DNA of 64,000 nucleotides from Helicoverpa zea (lineage: Eukaryota; Arthropoda; Insecta; Lepidoptera; Noctuidae), in contig NC_061482.1 of the NCBI RefSeq assembly GCF_022581195.2, forward strand, positions 15,376,001 to 15,440,000. The letters are read 5' to 3'. Position 1 is the stretch's first letter. Each line of letters starts with the position of its first letter. A model generated the notes under the pieces. It was not told the origin of the DNA, searched no databases, and worked only from the letters and a program-made list of their open reading frames with translations. The position numbers were made by a program, and so were the translations under genes. Shown piece by piece: positions 9,566 to 17,655 of the stretch.

Positions 9566-12454
9566 TTATATGGCTATAGTTAAGAGATTCTCAGTTGTAA
9601 CGTAATCTAGATCTAGCAGATACGTGGTTAACACCCGCTTGCATTTGACTTTAGTAAGTGGATAAATATTTAGTATAGCATTAAGCTTGTTATATAAATA
9701 GGAGCTAAGAAAACAATAGCTGCGGTGGGATAGTGCACTTTTGTAGAGCTTAGTTGAGCATACCTTACCTTTCTTACGCTTATGCGCGTTTAGGTTTGTG
9801 TTATACTGAAGAAGAGAATGCGTCCGCAAAACGGTTAGCATGATAAAAAGTTGACGAACAGACAGAACTCCGCATTTCTGGTACAAATCAGTAGTGGGGT
9901 AAAAGAATGATAGCGAATGGGCTACCTTCAATATAACTCTTTGTGCTCGTTCAATTTTAATCATATGCATCTTAGCAGCTCCTCCCCACGCTGTGATACA
10001 ATAGGACAATATGGATTGGCAAAGTGCAAGATAAACCGCTTTAAGTACAGTTAAATCCGCAACATGGCGAAGATTTTTAAATATAAATATCAGTTTTCTT
10101 AATCGTTTCGATAATAGGTCTATATGTAATTGAAAATTTAGATTTCTGTCTATAACAACACCAAGGTATCTAATAGAGTCCACTTTTTCAAGTTCAGGGC
10201 ATGTACAGTTGTTTGATGAATGATTATTACAAGAGTGGGCGATTATACCAAGAGCGGAATTCGATAGGAAGCGGGTATTTGTTAATGTGAATGTGATATA
10301 CTTTGTTTTGGTAGTATTTAATGTGAGACGGTTGTTATTTAGCCAGCTTCCGACCACAGAAAACCCCTTTTCAGCATGGCTATAGACTTCTTCCCATGTA
10401 TCTCCATGAAAGAGTAGTACTGTATCATCAGCAAAAGTGATGATCTTTCCGTTAGTTAGATTTAATTGGCACAGGTCATTTATGAACGTTAAAAATAGGG
10501 TTGGTCCAAGAATACTTCCCTGCGGGACACCAATATTGACATTGCAATCATCACTTTGCCATCCCTCGACTATTACGCGCTGATATCTATCACTAAGATA
10601 GCTCTGCAATAAATCCAGTTGGATTCCGCGTACGCCTACGTGTTCCAGTTTCTTGAGCAAGAGTGGTGCCGAGACTGTGTCAAAAGCCTTTGCTAGGTCC
10701 AAAAATATTGCAAGGACTTTTTTGTTTTCATCAAGTTTAGTTATAATAGTATCAGTTAATTGGTGAACTGCATCAGAAGTTGATTTACCTCTCCTAAAAC
10801 CGTATTGGTTTTCAGATAATATATTTTTGGATTCTAAGTATTTTATTAGCTGTATGTTGATAGCTTTTTCTATAATTTTAGATAAAACTGGCAAAATTGA
10901 AATTGGACGATAGTTATTGACACAGTCCCTGCTGCCACTCTTGTAAATTGGATGAACCAAGGATTTTTTAAGCTCCGCAGGGAAAACGCCTGTAGAGAAG
11001 CAAATGTTGCAAATATATGCTATCGGCTGCGCTAAGATGTTAGCATATCTCTTAATGATACCACTAGGAATATCGTTAAGTCCCTGAGCACAGCTGGTTT
11101 TAAGAGAGAGTATAATAGTTTTTATCTCACTGGCATCAACTGGCAGAAGTACAAAAGAAGAATCACGAGGAGGTAGGATGGGATATTGATTGTAGTTAGA
11201 CAACCCTAAAGTGGAGCCGGCCAATGAAGAACCTATGTTTACAAAGAACTGATTAATGTTATTTAATGATTGATGTGGTTTATTCAAGTCTATCAAATCT
11301 AAGCATGAGGTGTTCTGTTTTTTAGTAGATGTTATTGTTTTAATTGTGTCCCACATTTTTTTAGTATTGCCTTTACATTTCGAAAGTTCTGTCCCATCAT
11401 ACTGCTGTTTAACTTTTTTTAGGATATTATTGCAAAAGTTACGGTAGCGAGAGTATATTATTTTATTATTGATATCGTCAGGATATTTTTTACATTTAAG
11501 ATGTAGATTGTCGCGGTTACGCATGCAGCGCAGTAAGCCTGGAGTAATCCACGGTTTAATTATTCGCTTACGTCTTGGTAAAGTTATTTCTTTGGTGCAA
11601 CAACTGATCATTGTTTTAAGAGTTTTTAGAAAAACAGATACCGCATCGTCAGCACATGTTAATGAGTAAATGTCATCAAAGTCTGATACCTGCATCATCT
11701 TGTCCAGGGCTGCGAAGTCTGTACGGGTAATTGTTTTTGTACGCAGCTGATGCGTTGATCGTAAATGGGAAAGACTTATGATGACAGTGTAGTGGTCGGT
11801 AATAGTTGTGTGTGACACTAAACATTTGACCAATAATCTAGTTTTAACCACAACATGATCGATGCATGATCGAGAGTGTGTCGGAATAAAATGCGCAGGC
11901 ATGAGTCCATGTGAGGCGAGGAGATTGAGATAGTCTTCGGCTCTGTTATCAGTGGTAGAAGCTGATATATCTATATTGATATCGCCGGTAATGAAAATAT
12001 TTTGGTATGACGAAAGCGATTTTAAAATGTTATTTAAGGATTCCAAGAAATGCGTGATATTTCTTACGCCTGGACGGCGATAGATACCCAGAATAACGGT
12101 TTGGTGATTAATTTTAATTGTCAAGCAATTAGCATCTGCTATTGCAGGTTCAGTTATGTCAAATACGTGAGAAGATTTGTAAAATATTACAACGCCTTCG
12201 TTTTGAGACATATTATCGCTAGTGTGCGCGTAATGATATCCGCTAATAAGGGGTATGTGTTGATTTTGGGAAATCCAACATTCAGATAAAATGATGATAT
12301 CCCAATCAATTTTAGATCGTGTAATCACGGTCTGTAATCCTGTAATGTTACGATTAATGCTTCTAATATTTTGTACCATGATGTTCAACGAAGAGTTACC
12401 GGTATATACTGATTTTTTAGAGACTTCAATATCACATGTGCTCGATTCGGCCAC
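9566..12454 (-). CDS. retrotransposon ORF2: AP endonuclease plus reverse transcriptase
   Basis: Uninterrupted frame of about 962 residues. Residues 24-225 form an AP-type endonuclease: catalytic Asn in QNIRS (28), Glu in LSECW (58), Tyr-Arg-Arg (125-127), GDIN (157-160) and the terminal CIDH (197-200). Residues about 495-760 form the reverse transcriptase: HPIYKSG, NNYRPISI, YGFR, motif A FLDLAKAFD (584-592), GVPQGSILGP (642-651) and the catalytic FADD (674-677). The protein nicks target DNA and primes cDNA synthesis from the nick (target-primed reverse transcription, established for the group). The listed start is a GTG. The frame is open further upstream to a stop near 12528, but the first in-frame ATG is at 12377-12379, only two residues before the catalytic Asn. 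The true start is therefore uncertain, and the N-terminus may come from readthrough or a lost ATG. Confidence 0.92.
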   Translation of the reverse strand: MAESSTCDIEVSKKSVYTGNSSLNIMVQNIRSINRNITGLQTVITRSKIDWDIIILSECWISQNQHIPLISGYHYAHTSDNMSQNEGVVIFYKSSHVFDITEPAIADANCLTIKINHQTVILGIYRRPGVRNITHFLESLNNILKSLSSYQNIFITGDINIDISASTTDNRAEDYLNLLASHGLMPAHFIPTHSRSCIDHVVVKTRLLVKCLVSHTTITDHYTVIISLSHLRSTHQLRTKTITRTDFAALDKMMQVSDFDDIYSLTCADDAVSVFLKTLKTMISCCTKEITLPRRKRIIKPWITPGLLRCMRNRDNLHLKCKKYPDDINNKIIYSRYRNFCNNILKKVKQQYDGTELSKCKGNTKKMWDTIKTITSTKKQNTSCLDLIDLNKPHQSLNNINQFFVNIGSSLAGSTLGLSNYNQYPILPPRDSSFVLLPVDASEIKTIILSLKTSCAQGLNDIPSGIIKRYANILAQPIAYICNICFSTGVFPAELKKSLVHPIYKSGSRDCVNNYRPISILPVLSKIIEKAINIQLIKYLESKNILSENQYGFRRGKSTSDAVHQLTDTIITKLDENKKVLAIFLDLAKAFDTVSAPLLLKKLEHVGVRGIQLDLLQSYLSDRYQRVIVEGWQSDDCNVNIGVPQGSILGPTLFLTFINDLCQLNLTNGKIITFADDTVLLFHGDTWEEVYSHAEKGFSVVGSWLNNNRLTLNTTKTKYITFTLTNTRFLSNSALGIIAHSCNNHSSNNCTCPELEKVDSIRYLGVVIDRNLNFQLHIDLLSKRLRKLIFIFKNLRHVADLTVLKAVYLALCQSILSYCITAWGGAAKMHMIKIERAQRVILKVAHSLSFFYPTTDLYQKCGVLSVRQLFIMLTVLRTHSLLQYNTNLNAHKRKKGKVCSTKLYKSALSHRSYCFLSSYLYNKLNAILNIYPLTKVKCKRVLTTYLLDLDYVTTENLLTIAI

Positions 12455-12899
12455 ACTAAGTTGATCAAGTTCATTGCTAATAGATGATTCAGAATTATGA
12501 TCGAATGTTAATAAAAAAGGGTAAGCATTTCACAAACTTGTTTATATCCAAGAATTTATGGACTTGATAGAAATTGGAGTAAATATGTAGGAACGAAATG
12601 TATGATACATATAATTTATTTACGCTTTTAAATGGTAATAAGTTCAAAACATGCAGCCATATGTAATTTGTTGGGAGTTTTGGTAAACTAAAAATGGTGT
12701 ACAAGTGCTTGGGTGTGTTTAATGTATGTGTTTTAGTATTTGTAACAGTAATTAAAAATGTATGTGTGTGGTGTAAACAGTGTGTGTAGCGTGTGCAAAG
12801 TATACTATAATATATCAAAATTTTGTTTGAAAAAAGAGCATGCAATATGAAAAAAATTAACATTATATAGAAAAAAGGAACCGTTTTGACAAAAACTAG
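12380..12899 (-). other. inter-ORF spacer of the LINE
   Basis: ORF1 stops at 12900 and the ORF2 frame becomes open only near 12528, with its first ATG at 12379. The spacer is AT-rich; a 122-codon open stretch within it (12495-12863) has no resemblance to any element protein and low-complexity Thr/His content. It is unusual compared with the overlapping or closely spaced ORFs common in related elements. Confidence 0.5.
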
Positions 12900-13787
12900 T
12901 CATACAGTGATCCTTAATTTATCTAGGTCTGTTGTATTGTTTATGCGAATCGGAGACGAATTTTCGTCTTTTTTGAGAAAGACGATCCCATTTGCAGTCC
13001 AGGAAAATTTGTAGCCATGACTACTTTTGAATTGTCGCGCTAGAAAATATATCTTCTGAGTCTTGTGTGTCAGGCTTTCCGTTACGTATAGTGGTTTCAA
13101 CTGGTAGGTATGGTTTAAGTGAGTAGTATTTAATTTTTTACAGTTTTCTTTGTTTTTGTTGAAGTTCTTGACACCTTTGATAATTTTATCTTTTAGCAAG
13201 ACAGTCGTTAGCTTAACGATAACCGGATTTGTACCATCTTTAGATTTTACTCTGTAAATGTCTTGTATATTAGAATCATTAATATTAACATTAATGGTCT
13301 TACCGAGTTGCATGATTTCGTTACACAAGCTTTCTTTAGTTTCTACTTCTTGTTTTGGTACATTGCGAATCTCTAATCCAGTTCCACATAGTTTACGCTC
13401 GGTTGCTTCTAATTTTTCTTCTAAATTTTTTATTAAAATTTTATCTTCCTTTTTTTCTTGCTCCAGGGATGTAATTTTTAACAAGAATTCGTCATATTTA
13501 TTAGACAGTAATTCCATACTGGTCTTCAGCTCTCGAAATCTTAGTTCTTGATCTTTTTTAAAGTCCGAAAAAATTTCCTTAATAACATCCTTGATGTCGA
13601 GGTCATCCTCGTCGTCGAATTTTCTTTTTTTCCGCTCAGTGACATTTAATGTACGAAGCTCAGGCACCGATTCACTGTGTTGTAAAGGCGAATCAGACAT
13701 CTTCTTAGCGAGTGTTAATAAGTTCACAGGCTCAACAGTCGGGGTAGATGGAGCGGGCGAGGCCGGGGGGGTTCGTCTTAGTGGCAT
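12900..13787 (-). CDS. retrotransposon ORF1 nucleic-acid-binding protein with Baculo_FP-like C-terminus
   Basis: A protein of 295 residues from the ATG at 13785-13787 (MPLRRTPPASPAP). The open frame begins five codons earlier with a TTG, but MPLxR is the usual beginning of such ORF1 proteins. Order of parts: a Pro-rich N-terminus, a basic patch (RKKRKF), a coiled coil at about 65-133 (heptad Leu/Ile, many Glu/Lys), an RRM/L1-ORF1-like section at about 138-205 (LEIRNVPK ... DIYRVKSKDG ... PVIVKL), and a C-terminal section at about 230-290 (YKFSWTANGIVFLKKDE ... IRI) resembling the Baculo_FP domain known from many lepidopteran LINE ORF1s and the baculovirus FP protein. No CCHC knuckle is present. 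The likely role is RNA binding and RNP assembly with ORF2. The frame is intact. Confidence 0.85.
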   Translation of the reverse strand: MPLRRTPPASPAPSTPTVEPVNLLTLAKKMSDSPLQHSESVPELRTLNVTERKKRKFDDEDDLDIKDVIKEIFSDFKKDQELRFRELKTSMELLSNKYDEFLLKITSLEQEKKEDKILIKNLEEKLEATERKLCGTGLEIRNVPKQEVETKESLCNEIMQLGKTINVNINDSNIQDIYRVKSKDGTNPVIVKLTTVLLKDKIIKGVKNFNKNKENCKKLNTTHLNHTYQLKPLYVTESLTHKTQKIYFLARQFKSSHGYKFSWTANGIVFLKKDENSSPIRINNTTDLDKLRITV

Positions 13788-13863
13788 AATGATGGTATTC
13801 AATTTAAATTATTATTATATAAATACAGCGATTTTTATTGGTTATACTGTATTACTTGGTTGC

Positions 13864-13908
13864 CTCTCGAAAACGTTATGCCACTATTTGGCATAACGTT
13901 TTCGAGAG
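13864..13908. repeat. perfect 19-bp inverted repeat, 7-nt loop
   Basis: Left arm CTCTCGAAAACGTTATGCC (13864-13882) and right arm GGCATAACGTTTTCGAGAG (13890-13908) pair without mismatch around ACTATTT. It lies 77 bp beyond the LINE ORF1 start, so it is either in that element's 5' UTR or in the target DNA. Confidence 0.95.
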
Positions 13909-14639
13909 AATATATTCGAAACTGTTCGAATCCGAATATGTTCATGTAGAACATTTTTATACTTAGCTTTATTAGTTTAACTAAGCAATCGCGGCGAAAT
14001 CAATTTAAAGTAGTACAGCTGTAACGAAAATACTTGTGTCATACTTATCATAAGAGAAAATGACTTCTTTCATCGAGTTCTTACATAAAAAGTCCTAAGT
14101 CATAATTCTGAAGAGTCTGGTACCTACCTATACTTATTTGCATTCTAGTGCTACTGCAAAATTTTTCGCTACTGTTTCAAGAAAAGTAGGTATCTCGATA
14201 ATGGTCGCAAATGGATGGGAAGTAAAAAATAATTATTTTACATCTTAAAGTCTTAAATTCAAACACCCCTTGTTTAATGGGTAAGTTCTGAACAAAACAA
14301 TGCCACTTAAAGAGATTTCTCAGACCATCACAATTAAAATACAGCAAGGACTCTTTACTAACAAGTAAGTAGCTAGGTACATGTATTATTGTAAAAAGCG
14401 ACAATACAAAATTCTAAAGCTAAAACCGTAGGAACACTAAACACATATTTCTGATGGTTTATGAAACATGCAAACGGTATTCGTGCCTTGTATTTTATAC
14501 GACATTTTGTCATCTGGCCACCCTTGCGGAACGTGGTTGGAGTGCGTAAAGCGCAGAACATCTAGTAACTTATGTATCTGTGTTAAACTTTTTGTTTTTT
14601 GTACATTGCTTCAGGTTTTTTTTGAAAGAACATGGAGAA
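13909..14639. other. right flank of the LINE, nothing recognised
   Basis: AT-rich sequence with short open stretches on both strands only; it probably contains the undetected 5' end of the LINE. Confidence 0.35.
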
Positions 14640-14724
14640 TAAGTCGTGGTACTCAGCTGAATCCGGTTAGACTGGAAGCCGACCCCAACATGATTGGGAA
14701 AAGGCTCGGAGGATGATGATGGAG
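14640..14724 (+). repeat. 3' part of a tRNA-SINE
   Basis: The landmarks gtactcagctgaatccggtt, agactggaagccgacccc and gattgggaaaaggctcgga are followed by a gatgatgatgg tail. It is a well-conserved but 5'-truncated copy. Confidence 0.8.
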
Positions 14725-15144
14725 AATAAAGCGGGGCGGGGCATTACGCGTTGCAGTTGATATGTGAGAACTGTACCTCTAGATCTACAGGTTTACGTAG
14801 GTACAACTTCACTTAATCATTCTTCTTTTTTATCAAAATGTTCTTTGGCGTCGGCTCAGCATTTCAATTTTTTTTTACATCATCTACTCAGTATGTAAAG
14901 TAAATCCATGCGTTTTTGTTGGAAACAAGGTAATTCCTTTCTTAGTAACTCATTTGCCCATCATGCATCATATTGAAAAAACGACGAGATTCTGGCTACC
15001 GACTGATTGTGGTGCTTACAACCACCATACAGTATCAAGTTGGATATGAAATACCTTGCTCGGAGATTGGCATCAGCAACTCCGAAACTAAAAATTTCTC
15101 ACACTGTGCTCACCAATACGCATGCCCAGCGTACCTACGTAGTA

Positions 15145-15212
15145 AGTATGGGTAAAGCCTGGAGGAGGCAGCAGTCTAGCAGTGGACTTACGGCTGTGAC
15201 GAAGCGATGACC
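15145..15212 (+). repeat. RTE-type 3' fragment
   Basis: gcctggaggaggcagcagtc then agcagtggacttacggctgt is the diverged 'GLEEA.VQQWTYG' tail of an RTE ORF, followed by gaagcgatgacc. It is short and degenerate. Confidence 0.5.
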
Positions 15213-15992
15213 ACAAGCTATTCCTTACGAAATGTAAATAATACTGTGAAGATAGATAATAACTTATCGATATTAAAAACAGAAAAAAAAACTAATTAAA
15301 TAGGTACCTAGCTATTATTTTAACTATACAGGGTGTCCAGTAAATAGCACGACATACTGCAGGGGTGATAGCTTGGGTCACTACACTACCTATCAATACA
15401 ACACAAATTATGTTCAGCAAAATATTACGGATTTACAGTTTTACAAAATTTTCCGAAATACCGAAAAATCTCTACCTTGACACAGATTTTTAAGCATCTC
15501 GTAATGAAAAATCCTTTTCTAGTACTTTTTTTTACATCAAATTATTTGTGAATGGTTGCTTTACTCATTATATAATAATCTTTTTTCTATCAAAAACAAG
15601 AATGTTTTCAAGAAATACAATTTTTTGTTTAAATTTGCACAGAACAATTTTCTTATCACTTAAGTTTAACCTACAGTGGTGAAAAAAAAATGTATGGGGC
15701 AGTTTTGTACAATAAACTTAAAAAATTGCTTGTTTAATGGTGATTTTGGAAAGATACAATACTAGTACATTACATTTTAAAAAATACGAAAAATGAGCTA
15801 TTTTAGTTAATAAGAGCATTTTATTTTAAATGGAACTAATGTGACTTTGAATTCTTATCGTTGTTAGGTTGTACTACGGTTCGAATTACATAATAATTAA
15901 TCTACAGCCGACCAGTTGACCGGTCTGTAAATGACATCGTAATAGTAAAAAAAACAGAGGAGTTAACTTTAATAAACATTTATTTAAATAAA

Positions 15993-16181
15993 TTACAATT
16001 TCTCAAATTGCTTCCATTGTGCCCTAATACACGCTCGGCATCTTCTTAAAAATGAGCTATTGAGTCTCCTCAAGCTTATTTCCGATATTTTTCTTGCTGT
16101 AATGTTAACCCTTGCTCTCAATTCATTGTCATTTTGGATCGGTTTTTCATAGACTTTGTCCTTCATGGCAGGTAAAAACCT
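15993..16181 (-). pseudogene. transposase C-terminal relic (IS630/Tc1/mariner type)
   Basis: Reading the minus strand, a frame of about 62 codons ends at TAA (15993-15995). It contains FLPAMKDKVYEKPI, then NELRARVNITARKISEI, then LRR and RCRACIRAQWKQFEKL. This resembles the tail of mariner/IS630 transposases (WG.LK.KVY, LR..I, RACI..GG.FEHL), with WG changed to PA. An AATAAA polyadenylation signal follows the stop. The upstream coding part has been lost and the Harbinger MITE sits directly at its 5' edge. It is not functional. Confidence 0.7.
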
Positions 16182-16356
16182 TTAGGCCGCGAACGCACAG
16201 GCAGGTGGCTTGCTTAGCGCCTAGTGCCTAGCGGCTTTCATCCTGGCTATTCGACTAGCTAGGCGCTAAGCGCGCAGTGCAGCCGGTCACGTTCATTTTA
16301 GAACGTTCGTTTTACTGAGCTACTCGCTAGGTGACGCCTGTGCGTTCGCGGCCTTA
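16182..16356. mobile_element. PIF/Harbinger-type MITE, 169 bp, with TTA target duplication
   Basis: Perfect 18-bp terminal inverted repeats GGCCGCGAACGCACAGGC (16185-16202) and its complement (16336-16353), flanked on both sides by TTA (16182-16184, 16354-16356). A 3-bp TWA duplication and GGCC ends are typical of PIF/Harbinger. The GC-rich interior contains paired gcgcctag/ctaggcgc blocks. It has no coding capacity. It is nested inside the mariner-like element, so it is the younger insertion. Confidence 0.9.
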
Positions 16357-16974
16357 GTCATTACGCGTGCATGTCGCATTTTACGTGTCACAACTAGTTT
16401 TATAATATTTCGCATAAATGAGCAGCTATTACTTATTCTCATAGTGGTTTTTGTCAAAATTACGTTAATTACATTTCCAACAAAATCAGCTTCTCTGGAA
16501 CTAAAATAGCATTTTTTTGTATTTTTTTTAATGAAAATGCACTAGTTTTGTATCTTTCCTAAATCATAATAAAACAAGCTATTTTTTAAGTTTGTTGTAC
16601 AAAACTGCCCCATACATTTTTTTTTTCACCACTGTAGGTTAAACTTAAGTGATAAGAAAATAGTTCTGTGCAAATTTAAACAAAAATTGTATTTCTTGAA
16701 AACATTCTTGTTTTTGATAGAAAAAAGACTTATTAATGAGTAAAGCAACCATTCACGAATAATTTGATGTAAAAAAAGTACTAGAAAAGGATTTTTTCAT
16801 TACGAGATGCTTAAAAATCTGTTTCAAGGTAGAGATTTCTCGGTATTTCGGAAAATTTTGTAAAACTGTAAATCCGTAAGATTTTGCTGAACATATATTG
16901 TGTTGTATTGATAGGTAGTGACCCAAGCTATCACCCCCTGCAGTATGTCGTGCTATTTACTGGTCACCCTGTAT

Positions 16975-17567
16975 ATGAAAAACAGCGATGAACAACAACT
17001 TCAGTAGGTACTCGATAGACACATGACCCATAACGTATTTATTGGATATTCAAAGTCAGTGTATGCCAAACATGTGTCTCCGTGCATCGCATCTCATAAT
17101 ACCACTAGTTATTTACGACATATGGCCATAAATATGCTTCGCGTGATAAATACGAATATAACGTGGACGGACCGTGATTTTAGTACAGTTTAAATATATT
17201 CTCTTGTAAACAGATGTGAAGCTATGTACTAATGTTCGTAACAATGTAACTCACACACGCATGTGCTCGACAATCAGTACTGACAGCACCGATAAAGGCT
17301 CGTCGATGCACATGCGTGTGTGGGTGCCATTTTTACGAATTTCAGTAGGTACCTTCACAACTGTACGTCATCTTTATTCTGTGATTTTAGTTTTCAAAGA
17401 CTGTTCTTATAAACTGTATTTTGTTCGTGAGTTCAATATCTTCCATAAGAACGCATGGGAATTAAAATCTTTGCGTTCTTTTCAAGGTTTTGGAAAGATC
17501 TATAAGCAAGCATCTACTTAATAGCAATATTGCCGACAGTAACACAACGCAACACATGGATCAAGCG
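16975..17567. other. unassigned DNA with one hairpin
   Basis: It contains an inverted repeat, 17252-17270 against 17303-17322 (CACACACGCATGTGCTCGA, one bulged base), with a loop of about 32 nt. No gene was recognised; the open stretch at 17216-17521 has no support as a protein. Confidence 0.5.
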
Positions 17568-17655
17568 TGGTGATTAACGCTCAATCCTTCTCCGTGTGAG
17601 AGGAGGCCGCAGCCCAGCAGTGGGACGATAATAAGGCTAATGATGATGATGATCG
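17568..17655 (+). repeat. LINE 3' tail fragment
   Basis: gagaggaggccgcagcccag then cagtgggacgataataaggc and a (GAT)n tail match the common lepidopteran 'GGCC.GTGCCCAGCAGTGGGA' LINE 3' end. Confidence 0.65.

Larger units (their letters stand above)
9105..13860 (-). mobile_element. two-ORF non-LTR retrotransposon (CR1/Jockey group, possibly Daphne-like)
   Basis: Minus-strand element of about 4.7 kb: ORF1 (12900-13787), a 445-nt spacer, ORF2 (9566-12454), then a 3' UTR of about 450 nt. The 3' UTR has a purine/GT-biased segment (9460-9560 on the plus strand), a C-rich run, and near its end an AATAAA signal (plus tttatt at 9130-9135) followed by a TTAATTAA-rich tail. The 3' end is about 9105-9120. 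The 5' end was not located: no target-site duplication could be matched by eye, so the right boundary is a minimum. Intact endonuclease and RT motifs suggest a fairly young copy. Clade assignment is by general resemblance only. Confidence 0.8.
15327..16974. mobile_element. Tc1/mariner-like DNA transposon derivative with arms of about 480 bp
   Basis: Both ends carry TACAGGGTG.CCAGTAAATAGCACGACATACTGCAG-type terminal inverted repeats, outside which stand TA dinucleotides, the target of the Tc1/mariner superfamily. The inverted similarity continues inward for about 480 bp: 15328-15830 against 16495-16973, including matched poly-A/T, GGGGCAGTTTTGTACAA and CACTACCTATC blocks. The middle holds a transposase C-terminal relic on the minus strand and an inserted Harbinger-type MITE. 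The element has lost most of its transposase, so it is non-autonomous. Arms this long would let transcripts fold into double-stranded RNA. Confidence 0.85.

Noticed and set aside
12495..12863. 122-codon open frame between the LINE ORFs as a third ORF
   Set aside because: It shows no domain, low-complexity Thr/His/Tyr content, and is out of frame with both ORFs.
13258..13896. Plus-strand frames of 97 and 101 codons inside the LINE
   Set aside because: Antisense shadows of ORF1.
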